DNA from: Pseudomonadota bacterium
Lineage (GTDB): Bacteria > Pseudomonadota > Alphaproteobacteria > Rhodobacterales > Rhodobacteraceae
DNA length: 5,849 nucleotides
Direction: 5' to 3'
NCBI GenBank assembly: GCA_027623875.1
Contig: JAQBUS010000093.1
Span: 1 to 5,849 of the forward strand
In this document: piece by piece, positions 1 to 4,996 of the stretch
Numbering within the stretch: the first letter of the stretch is position 1
Layout of the letters: each line of letters begins with the position of its first letter
Translations under genes and position numbers: made by a program
The notes under the pieces: generated by a model
What the model was told of the DNA's origin: nothing
Seen by the model: the letters and a program-made list of their open reading frames with translations, nothing else
Databases searched by the model: none

Positions 1-67
1 CTTCATAAATACCTGACATTAATAGCCACAATAGAAATAAAAACATTACAGCCCATACTTTTTTCAC
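1..67 (-). CDS. N-terminus of a leftward membrane or secreted protein (partial)
   Basis: Reading the minus strand from GTG at 67 gives 22 open codons that run off the window edge. They begin M-K-K-V-W-A-V and continue as a hydrophobic stretch rich in Leu, Phe and Trp, ending in S-G-I-Y-E. Two Lys followed by about 15 apolar residues is the pattern of a signal-anchor or first transmembrane helix. The start is supported by an exceptional Shine-Dalgarno tract (74-84) at good spacing. The L-W-L-L-M-S-G motif recalls the start of MnhE/MrpE-type Na+/H+ antiporter subunits, but this rests on a few residues from memory and is only a suggestion. It could equally be a lipoprotein or any small membrane protein. 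That a gene starts here is fairly sure; its function is unknown from this window. Confidence 0.7.
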   Translation of the reverse strand, partial: MKKVWAVMFLFLLWLLMSGIYE

Positions 68-73
68 AGCTAT

Positions 74-84
74 CCTCCCTCCTT
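74..84 (-). promoter_or_regulatory. Tandem Shine-Dalgarno for the left-edge gene
   Basis: On the minus strand AAGGAGG (84 to 78) runs directly into a second GGAGG (78 to 74). The second lies 6 nt before the GTG at 67 and the first lies 10 nt before it. It is the strongest ribosome binding site in the window. It decides the GTG start although no closed reading frame is visible in the window. Confidence 0.75.
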
Positions 85-281
85 TTGGAAATGTTTAAAT
101 TATGGCATTTGAACTTAGTATAAAAGCTTAATTATTTACGACTTCAGTTATCTAGATATTTACAATCTCACAAATTGGCAAGTCTAACAGTGGAATAATG
201 GGCACTTAAATTTGAAGATAGTTTAATAAAATAAAGAAACGAAAAACCACTTTAATACCATCTCAAAAATGTTTAACGTGA

Positions 282-312
282 TTGTAGTTCACTAGAACTA
301 ATTTGATATAAT
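282..312 (+). promoter_or_regulatory. Probable kdsA promoter
   Basis: A perfect TATAAT lies at 307-312. The best -35 is TTGTAG at 282-287, matching only TTG of the consensus, with a long 19-nt spacer. Transcription would begin near 319-321 and give a leader of about 20 nt. The -10 is convincing; the poor -35 and long spacer suggest a weak or activator-dependent promoter. Confidence 0.5.
285..300. promoter_or_regulatory. 16-bp dyad inside the kdsA promoter
   Basis: TAGTTC (285-290) and GAACTA (295-300) are perfect inverted arms around a 4-nt centre. The dyad overlaps the end of the proposed -35 and lies in the spacer before TATAAT, where an operator would block or remodel polymerase binding. 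A 6-bp arm pair can arise by chance in a spacer of this length, so the position is the main argument. Confidence 0.25.
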
Positions 313-342
313 CATTTTGTGAAAAAAAATTCGGGTTAGGTG

Positions 343-1176
343 ATGAAAAACATTAAGATAAATAATCTAGAAATAGGGAATAACCTACCATTAGCGATCA
401 TAGCTGGGCCATGTCAGTTGGAAAGTTTGGATCATGCCCTAATGATCTCTGAGATCATGGCTGAAATTTGTGTGAAAGTGGGCACCTCTTTTATATTTAA
501 GGCTTCTTATGATAAAGCCAACCGAACTTCGGCGGGTGGAAAACGCGGAGTGGGAATAGATCATGGTTTATCAATTTTAAGTGAGGTCCGTGCCAGAATA
601 GGTTGTCCAGTTCTAACTGATGTGCACGATGTAGTTCAGTGTAGAGTCGCTGCTCAAGTTGTTGACGTAATTCAAATACCAGCGTTTTTATGCAGACAGA
701 CAGATCTTTTGATTGCTGCAGCCAAAACAGGGGCTGTAATAAATATAAAAAAAGGACAATTTTTGGCGCCGTGGGATATGGGTAATGTAATAAAAAAGGT
801 TGAATCCTCTGGCAACGAAAAAATTCTTTTAACCGAAAGAGGCTCTTCATTTGGATATAATACATTAGTTACAGATTTTCGTGGAATCCCAATAATGGCA
901 AAGACGGGCTATCCAATTATAATGGATGCGACTCACTCTGTTCAACAACCTGGTGGAAATGGGGATTCTTCTGGGGGTCAGAGAGAATTTGCACCCATTA
1001 TGGCGCGTGCTGCGGTTTCTCTAGGTATCGCGGGTGTTTTTATTGAAACCCATGAAAATCCAGATGAGGCACCTTCCGATGGGCCGAATATGATCCCAAT
1101 AGGAGAAATGGGTGCTCTTATTCAGGGATTAATGGATTTTGATAAGTTGGCCAAAAAAAATCCATGCCGAATTTAA
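343..1176 (+). CDS. kdsA: 3-deoxy-8-phosphooctulonate synthase (Kdo8P synthase)
   Basis: KdsA condenses phosphoenolpyruvate with arabinose 5-phosphate to make Kdo 8-phosphate, the cytoplasmic precursor of the Kdo sugars joining lipid A to the lipopolysaccharide core. The 277-residue product spans the whole DAHP-synthase-type barrel: A-G-P-C-Q-L-E-S at 21-28, F-K-A-S-Y-D-K-A-N-R at 52-61, Q-I-P-A-F-L-C-R-Q-T-D at 111-121, N-I-K-K-G-Q-F at 134-140 and S-D-G-P at 245-248. Cys24, His198, Glu235 and Asp246 match the four metal ligands of the Aquifex enzyme with identical spacing (174, 37 and 11 residues). This therefore belongs to the metal-dependent class, unlike E. coli KdsA, which has Asn in place of the Cys. 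I chose ATG 343 because homologs begin M-K; the GTG directly before it at 340 is also open. The ribosome site is weak (GGG 333-335). It stands alone here, and its end overlaps the convergent flavoprotein gene by 4 bp. Confidence 0.95.
   Translation: MKNIKINNLEIGNNLPLAIIAGPCQLESLDHALMISEIMAEICVKVGTSFIFKASYDKANRTSAGGKRGVGIDHGLSILSEVRARIGCPVLTDVHDVVQCRVAAQVVDVIQIPAFLCRQTDLLIAAAKTGAVINIKKGQFLAPWDMGNVIKKVESSGNEKILLTERGSSFGYNTLVTDFRGIPIMAKTGYPIIMDATHSVQQPGGNGDSSGGQREFAPIMARAAVSLGIAGVFIETHENPDEAPSDGPNMIPIGEMGALIQGLMDFDKLAKKNPCRI
1173..1176. other. Overlapping convergent stop codons (TTAA)
   Basis: The kdsA stop TAA occupies 1174-1176 and the stop of the leftward flavoprotein gene is TAA read from 1175 to 1173. 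The palindrome TTAA therefore ends both genes. There is no room for an intergenic terminator and I see no GC-rich hairpin plus T-run in the flanking 50 bp on either side. Each transcript must end inside the other gene, or be ended by Rho or by polymerase collision. Confidence 0.9.
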
Positions 1177-2348
1177 ACGACTTGCCCAGCCGACCAACCA
1201 GATGACCAAGCCCACTGAAAGTTATATCCGCCCAACCACCCAGTTACGTCTACGACTTCTCCGATAAAGAATAAGCCTTTGGTTTTTTTTACTTCCATGG
1301 TTCTGGAGTCTAGTTCATCGGTGTTTATGCCGCCAAGAGTAACTTCTGCTGTTCTATAACCCTCTGACCCGATTGGCTTAACCTTCCAGTGATGTACAGC
1401 TAGAGAAATTCTTTCGAGAGCTAAGTTACTTTGATCTCCAAGGTTACCATCAAGAGCGACTTCCCGGACAATCATTTCTGCTATTTTTGTTGGTAAATAA
1501 AATGCCAAAGCATTTTTTATTGAAATTTTACCGTTTGTTTTTCGTAAAGTGGCCAGCAACTCTTTAATGGAACTGTCTTTTCTTAAGTTTATTATAATAT
1601 CTTCTCGTTCCTTCCAGTATGAGGATATTTGTAGGATTGAAGGTCCAGAAAGACCTCTATGTGTAAATAGCAAGCCCTCACTAAAGGATGCGCGATTACA
1701 CGTCACCTCGGCAAAAACTGAATTTCCAGACAATCCAGATATCTTGTCTAGATCTATCTGGTTAAAAGTTAAGGCAACCAGTGCCGGTCTGGTTTCGATC
1801 AGGCCAACCTCAAACTGTTTTGCTATTCTATAGCCAAAATCTGTGGCGCCTATTTTTGGTATCGACTTTCCACCGGTTGCAATAACAATATTTTCAGATA
1901 AAAGCCGCCCTATTGATGTTTCCAATATGTAGTCGTTTCCGTTGTGTTCAATGGAGCTTACGTTAGTATTCGGTGAAAGTTTCACCTTTGCCTTTTTTAA
2001 CTCGGTTGTTAACATTTCAATTATGTTGAGTGAGGAGGTGTCACAGAAAAGCTGACCCAGTGTTTTTTCGCGCCATGAAATACCCTTGGAGGTTACTAGG
2101 TTTGTAAAATCTTGAGCTGTATATTTTTTTAAAGCGGAAATACAAAAATTTTGATTTGAAGAGATAAAATTTTCTTTGGAGATATTTTTATTGGTGAAGT
2201 TACATCTTCCCCCTCCAGATATACGGATTTTTTCTCCAGGTGTTTTTGCGTGATCAATTAGAATCACCTTACGCCCCCGTTTGCCGGCCTCTATTGCACA
2301 CATCATTCCTGCAGCGCCCGCACCTATAATAATTACATTACTTTTCAT
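1173..2348 (-). CDS. HI0933/YhiN (BaiN-like) family FAD-dependent oxidoreductase
   Basis: This 391-residue protein is a full-length member of the HI0933-like flavoprotein family. The N-terminal dinucleotide-binding fold has G-A-G-A-A-G at 9-14 and Asp32 at the end of the second strand, the usual ribose-binding acid. The family signature S-G-G-G-R-C-N follows at 44-50. A second FAD contact, A-T-G-G-K-S, is at 157-162; L-L-F-T-H-R-G-L-S-G-P-S is at 226-237. The C-terminal G-E-V-V-D-V-T-G-W-L-G-G-Y-N-F-Q-W-A-W-S block begins at 363. Members are soluble flavoproteins; some related proteins reduce bile-acid intermediates, but for most the substrate is unknown, and nothing here points to one. It stands alone between kdsA, convergent with a 4-bp overlap, and the tRNA-Gln gene. 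No Shine-Dalgarno precedes the ATG, and the upstream bases read cccc, which fits leaderless translation. Confidence 0.9.
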   Translation of the reverse strand: MKSNVIIIGAGAAGMMCAIEAGKRGRKVILIDHAKTPGEKIRISGGGRCNFTNKNISKENFISSNQNFCISALKKYTAQDFTNLVTSKGISWREKTLGQLFCDTSSLNIIEMLTTELKKAKVKLSPNTNVSSIEHNGNDYILETSIGRLLSENIVIATGGKSIPKIGATDFGYRIAKQFEVGLIETRPALVALTFNQIDLDKISGLSGNSVFAEVTCNRASFSEGLLFTHRGLSGPSILQISSYWKEREDIIINLRKDSSIKELLATLRKTNGKISIKNALAFYLPTKIAEMIVREVALDGNLGDQSNLALERISLAVHHWKVKPIGSEGYRTAEVTLGGINTDELDSRTMEVKKTKGLFFIGEVVDVTGWLGGYNFQWAWSSGWSAGQVV

Positions 2349-2354
2349 GGGGTT

Positions 2355-2383
2355 TTAATAACTTACACTGAATTAGGTAACAA
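2355..2383 (-). promoter_or_regulatory. Probable promoter of the flavoprotein gene, leaderless
   Basis: On the minus strand TTGTTA (2383 to 2378) and TATTAA (2360 to 2355) are 17 nt apart, each matching four of six consensus bases. Only six bases lie between the -10 and the ATG at 2348, so +1 would fall at or next to the A of ATG. This would explain why no ribosome binding site is present. Confidence 0.4.
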
Positions 2384-2398
2384 TCGGCATTTTTCTAC

Positions 2399-2426
2399 TT
2401 GCAGCTATCGATTCAGACATTTAAAT
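2399..2426 (+). promoter_or_regulatory. Possible tRNA-Gln promoter
   Basis: TTGCAG at 2399-2404 and TTAAAT at 2421-2426 are 16 nt apart and would start transcription near 2433, just ahead of the tRNA at 2440. The match is partial. It lies back to back with the leftward promoter at 2355-2383, leaving 15 bp between the two -35 boxes. Confidence 0.3.
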
Positions 2427-2439
2427 CACAGAAGACTTT

Positions 2440-2514
2440 TGGAACGTAGCATAATGGTAATGCACCTGTTTTTGGTACAGAAGATTGTAGGTTCGAGTCC
2501 TACCGTTCCAGCCA
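2440..2514 (+). tRNA. tRNA-Gln (anticodon TTG, reads CAA/CAG)
   Basis: A complete cloverleaf folds here. The acceptor is TGGAACG (2440-2446) with CGTTCCA (2504-2510). The D arm is GCAT/ATGC with loop AATGGTA, and the anticodon arm is 2465-2481. The variable loop has five bases. The T arm is GTAGG/CCTAC with loop TTCGAGT. The anticodon TTG is at 2472-2474, preceded by T33. The discriminator is G2511 and CCA (2512-2514) is encoded. The U1-A72 pair is typical of bacterial tRNA-Gln. The first anticodon-stem pair is a C-A mismatch (2465/2481). In most alphaproteobacteria this tRNA is first charged with Glu and then amidated by GatCAB; that is family knowledge, not visible here. Confidence 0.96.
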
Positions 2515-2680
2515 TAATTATTATTGTTTAGCTTAATTAAGGTAATTCATAAAGATAAGCAGCCTTAACGATTAAGTGCGCTGAGTGGGACTTGTATACA
2601 AAAATTTTAATTAAATTGCTTTAGTTGAGACTGTTATAACTAAATGTAATCGGTAGTTCGTGTTGGGCGGAAGGAATAAA
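2515..2680 (+). other. Spacer between tRNA-Gln and phaA
   Basis: This 166-bp AT-rich spacer has no gene. It holds two perfect 10-bp palindromes, CTTAATTAAG (2532-2541) and TTGTATACAA (2592-2601), plus a small hairpin CTTAA-cga-TTAAG (2564-2576). None is followed by a T-run, so a terminator for the tRNA is not evident. A TATAAC (-10-like) is at 2635-2640, with only a poor TTAAAT 18 nt upstream of it. It is the likeliest phaA promoter region but is not well defined. Confidence 0.4.
2671..2675 (+). promoter_or_regulatory. phaA ribosome binding site
   Basis: AAGGA lies 5 nt before ATG 2681 and sets the start there. A GTG further upstream at 2660 is in frame, but it would add seven residues without homology and would place the ribosome site inside the gene. 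Confidence 0.8.
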
Positions 2681-3856
2681 ATGACAAATGTAGTAATCGT
2701 GTCTGCGGCTAGAACAGCTGTAGGAAGTTTTCTAGGGTCTTTTGCGAAAGTTCCTGCTCATGAACTTGGTGCCTCGGTTCTTGAAGAAATTGTTAAAAGA
2801 GCTGGAATTGATAAAACTGAAGTTTCAGAAACAATTTTGGGTCAAGTTCTGACAGCTGGTCAGGGACAAAATCCTGCGAGACAGGCACACATAATAGCTG
2901 GGTTTCCGAGGGAAAGCTCTGCTTGGGGAATAAACCAAGTATGCGGCTCTGGTTTGAGAGCAGTTGCTATTGCGGCTCAACATATTCAGCTGGGGGATGC
3001 CTCTATTGTTGCGGCGGGTGGTCAAGAGAGCATGAGCTTGTCACCTCATGTGGCGTTGATGCGGTCGGGTCAGAAAATGGGTGACCTTAGTTATATCGAC
3101 TCTATGATTAGAGATGGTTTGTGGGATGCGTTCAATGGCTATCACATGGGGCAAACAGCAGAGAATGTTGCAGAAAAATGGAAGATAACCCGTCAAGATC
3201 AGGACATCTTCGCGGTAGCCTCACAAAATAAGGCAGAGGCTGCTCAGAAATCGGGTAAATTTATTGAAGAAATAGTCCCCTTCACAATCTCCAATCGAAG
3301 AGGTGATGTTGTCATTAATAGTGACGAATATATTAGACATGGGGTGTCTATAGAATCTATGTCTAAACTGAAACCGGCATTTTCTAGTCTGGGATCGGTT
3401 ACAGCTGCTAATGCTTCTGGAGTTAATGATGGGGCAGCTGCGGCACTTTTAATGAGTGCGACTGAAGCTGAGGGTCGCGGAATCGAACCTTTGGCGAGAA
3501 TAGCTTCATATGCAACGGTTGGTCTTGATCCAGCTGTTATGGGTGTTGGGCCAATCTATGCTTCGAGAAAGGCATTAGAAAAGGCTGGATGGAAAGTCGA
3601 AGATTTAGATTTAGTTGAAGCAAATGAAGCTTTTGCAGCTCAGGCTTGTGCAGTAAATCAAGAGATGGGTTGGGATCCAAAAATTGTAAATGTTAATGGC
3701 GGCGCAATAGCGATTGGTCATCCCATAGGAGCATCGGGGTGTCGCGTTCTTACAACCTTGTTGTACGAGATGAAGAGAAGAGACCTAAGAAAGGGTTTAG
3801 TTACTCTTTGCATCGGTGGTGGCATGGGTGTAGCAATGTGTGTGGAGCGCTTTTAA
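2681..3856 (+). CDS. phaA: Acetyl-CoA C-acetyltransferase (biosynthetic thiolase)
   Basis: The enzyme joins two acetyl-CoA into acetoacetyl-CoA in the cytoplasm, the first step of polyhydroxybutyrate synthesis, and can run in reverse. The 391-residue product has the standard thiolase length. Cys88 in N-Q-V-C-G-S-G is the acylated nucleophile. N-E-A-F begins at Asn315. His347 in G-H-P-I-G-A-S-G and Cys377 in L-C-I-G-G-G-M-G are the catalytic base and acid. All four match the Zoogloea enzyme within one residue. From memory the sequence is closest to Roseobacter PhaA, for example the D-E-Y-I-R-H-G and I-M-G-V-G-P-I-Y-A-S-R-K-A-L stretches. ATG 2681 is fixed by its ribosome site. Its base composition looks less AT-rich than its surroundings, as expected for a well-expressed gene. 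No phaB (acetoacetyl-CoA reductase) follows; the next gene is convergent, so the pathway cannot be assigned from context. AtoB-like or ketone-body use is possible. Confidence 0.93.
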   Translation: MTNVVIVSAARTAVGSFLGSFAKVPAHELGASVLEEIVKRAGIDKTEVSETILGQVLTAGQGQNPARQAHIIAGFPRESSAWGINQVCGSGLRAVAIAAQHIQLGDASIVAAGGQESMSLSPHVALMRSGQKMGDLSYIDSMIRDGLWDAFNGYHMGQTAENVAEKWKITRQDQDIFAVASQNKAEAAQKSGKFIEEIVPFTISNRRGDVVINSDEYIRHGVSIESMSKLKPAFSSLGSVTAANASGVNDGAAAALLMSATEAEGRGIEPLARIASYATVGLDPAVMGVGPIYASRKALEKAGWKVEDLDLVEANEAFAAQACAVNQEMGWDPKIVNVNGGAIAIGHPIGASGCRVLTTLLYEMKRRDLRKGLVTLCIGGGMGVAMCVERF

Positions 3857-3974
3857 TTTCTATAATGCTTTATGTTTAGTGCTCAGATGTTAAATTTAAT
3901 AGAAAACCTAATTTTTCTGTTGGAAATAGTTTCTCTATTCATTAAGAAAATTAACCGTTGAATACATCTTTAAT
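3857..3974. other. Convergent spacer between phaA and the methyltransferase gene
   Basis: This 118-bp AT-rich spacer receives both transcripts. The clearest dyad is AGAAAA (3901-3906) with TTTTCT (3913-3918) around a 6-nt loop. It is A/T-rich and the arms themselves carry the A and T runs, so it may act as a weak bidirectional terminator, but it lacks a GC stem. I see no gene. Confidence 0.35.
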
Positions 3975-4727
3975 CTAAAAATTAATTGGGTTGGCATTTC
4001 TTAAAACGCCACTTACTTCTGGGCTAAAGCTGTCAGAATCTTCAAGGTGTTTTTCCCCAGTATGGATGATTAGTGGGCTAAATATTTTTGTGATTCCTCT
4101 TGAGGATTTTTTTGCTCTAATGATCACACGGTTTGCGATCATATGCTCTCTGGAGGCCAGTGGCTTTATCGAAATATCGCCAACTTTAGTTCCTAAAGCG
4201 TTCAATAATTCTGTGAGATTCTCGGGAGTGTTTATAATTGTTATCCACCCTTTTGGTTTAAGCCTTTTAAGACCTATATTGACCCAATCTGTTAAGGGCG
4301 TTTTAACGCGTAGAGAAGATTCTTTCCCATTATTATGCCCTGGGGTTCCAGTTCTATAATAAGGTGGGTTCATCATTACCTGATGAAACAGTTTTTCTCG
4401 TATGTTAGACGACAAGTTTCTTAAGTCAGACGTCTCTATCTCTATAGGAATTTTGTTATGTAAGCCATTTTTTACGCCGAGTTTTGCGTATTGGGGTTGA
4501 AGCTCTATACCTGTTAATTTTACATTGAGGCGGCGAAATAAACAAAAGGATGCTGTTCCAGCGCCACATCCCAACTCAAGAACCTCCTCCCCTTGTTTTG
4601 CTGGACATGCAGCAGCTAGAAAAACAGGGTCTGTTGCAGCCCTATATCCTTTTAGTGGTTGCCAAATATGAAGTTTTCCATCCAAGAACGAATCCAGTGA
4701 AAGTTCGTCGTCTGAGAATAATTTCAT
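3975..4727 (-). CDS. TrmN6/YfiC-type N6-adenine methyltransferase (COG4123)
   Basis: This 250-residue protein is a class I SAM-dependent methyltransferase. The N-terminal Q-P-L-K-G-Y-R-A-A-T-D-P-V-F-L-A-A-A (23-40) is characteristic of the alphaproteobacterial branch of the YfiC family. Motif I is E-L-G-C-G-A-G at 51-57. Glu75 ends the second strand and probably holds the SAM ribose; Asp101 is the adenine-side acid. N-P-P-Y-Y at 120-124 is the catalytic N-P-P-Y motif of amino-group (N6-adenine) methyltransferases. E. coli YfiC methylates A37 of tRNA1(Val), and this protein is of similar length. The tRNA target is inferred from the family and could differ. It is cytoplasmic, transcribed leftward and convergent with phaA. 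The stop of an upstream frame (4730-4728) abuts its ATG. Only a weak purine run, GAAAG, serves as ribosome site, which fits an earlier coupling to an upstream gene that is now lost. Confidence 0.85.
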   Translation of the reverse strand: MKLFSDDELSLDSFLDGKLHIWQPLKGYRAATDPVFLAAACPAKQGEEVLELGCGAGTASFCLFRRLNVKLTGIELQPQYAKLGVKNGLHNKIPIEIETSDLRNLSSNIREKLFHQVMMNPPYYRTGTPGHNNGKESSLRVKTPLTDWVNIGLKRLKPKGWITIINTPENLTELLNALGTKVGDISIKPLASREHMIANRVIIRAKKSSRGITKIFSPLIIHTGEKHLEDSDSFSPEVSGVLRNANPINF

Positions 4728-4899
4728 TTAAGAAGCTTTCAATTGGATTTGATTATCTAGTGATATTTTTAATGGTCCCGTTAGATTTTTTTTCAGAAAG
4801 AATAGACGTTTGAAATTTTTCTATTCAGATTGCATGATTACTCATATGGACGCCGATTTCAAACACCTCTATGTATTAGGGTTCAAGGACATATTTCAT
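4728..4899 (-). pseudogene. Possible decayed DUF2007-type small gene
   Basis: Read leftward, ATG 4899 gives M-K-Y-V-L-E-P, a stop (4878-4876), then in the same frame Y-I-E-V-F-E-I-G-V-H-M-S (ending 4840). This resembles the middle of DUF2007 proteins (G-I-x-x-F-x-x-D-x-H/N-M-S) as I recall them. In another frame, 4814-4752 reads F-K-R-L-F-F-L-K-K-N-L-T-G-P-L-K-I-S-L-D, which fits the family's R-R-L-x-V-x-x-x-D-L region. That frame ends in TAA touching the methyltransferase ATG. The two blocks are 28 nt apart where an intact gene would have about 30, so a frameshift separates them, and about 15 codons would be missing near the N-terminus. DUF2007 genes often sit between ispB and this methyltransferase in alphaproteobacteria. 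The similarity is short and judged by eye; coincidence is quite possible. Confidence 0.28.
4834..4862 (-). promoter_or_regulatory. Possible promoter of the methyltransferase gene
   Basis: On the minus strand TTGAAA (4862 to 4857, five of six consensus bases) and AATCAT (4839 to 4834, four of six) are 17 nt apart. Transcription would start near 4827 and leave a leader of about 100 nt before ATG 4727. The site lies inside the suspected gene remnant, so it may be newly arisen or accidental. Confidence 0.25.
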
Positions 4900-4996
4900 T
4901 AAGGCTAAGATTGTAGGATCAATAGTACTTATCATTTTTTTCATATAACTAAATAAATATACTGAAGAAGATTTGTCTAGGTATTTCAGGAGAGGT
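4900..4996 (+). other. Upstream region of ispB
   Basis: This AT-rich stretch should carry the ispB promoter. Two -10-like boxes occur, TATAAC (4944-4949) and TATACT (4958-4963), but neither has a recognisable -35 at 16-18 nt. Stops in the ispB frame (TAA at 4946) exclude a start before 4949. I see no hairpin or other gene. Confidence 0.4.
4988..4995 (+). promoter_or_regulatory. ispB ribosome binding site
   Basis: AGGAGAGG gives AGGAG (4988-4992), 4 nt before TTG 4997, and GAGGT (4992-4996), 9 nt before TTG 5006. It shows that the gene begins here with TTG but does not choose between the two. Confidence 0.65.

Larger units (their letters stand above)
68..339. other. Divergent intergenic spacer
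   Basis: This AT-rich spacer separates the left-edge gene from kdsA. It holds the ribosome binding site of the former and the promoter of the latter. For the leftward gene the best -10-like hexamers are TATACT (122 to 117, minus strand) and CATAAT (104 to 99), neither with a good -35 at proper spacing. Between about 125 and 280 I find no reading frame with a credible start, no RNA gene and no strong hairpin. Confidence 0.6.

Noticed and set aside
286..299. GTTC/GAAC elements before kdsA as an SOS (LexA) box
   Set aside because: Alphaproteobacterial LexA sites are direct repeats GTTC-N7-GTTC; here the arms are inverted with a 4-nt centre and kdsA is not an SOS gene.
497..865. A 122-codon minus-strand frame inside kdsA
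   Set aside because: It is antisense to a strongly conserved enzyme, has no ribosome site and no recognisable protein features.
1549..1833. A 94-codon plus-strand frame inside the flavoprotein gene
   Set aside because: It is antisense to a full-length family member, with no homology or ribosome site.
2410..2414. GATTC (GANTC) as a cell-cycle methylation switch in the tRNA promoter
   Set aside because: A single GANTC site is common in alphaproteobacterial DNA and also occurs inside the genes here; nothing suggests a special role.
2440..2514. The tRNA 3' end as an integration site for a mobile island
   Set aside because: I found no second copy of the 3' end in the window, and no integrase or phage-like gene follows.
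2825..3025. A 66-codon minus-strand frame inside phaA
   Set aside because: It is a shadow of the thiolase, in a region that includes the conserved active-site cysteine.
3846..3855. AGCGCT followed by TTTT at the end of phaA as a terminator
   Set aside because: It is a loop-less 6-bp palindrome within the last codons and cannot form a terminator hairpin.
3991..4359. Plus-strand frames at 3991-4359 and 4550-4813 across the methyltransferase
   Set aside because: Both are antisense to conserved methyltransferase motifs, and the second runs into the spacer without any start signal.
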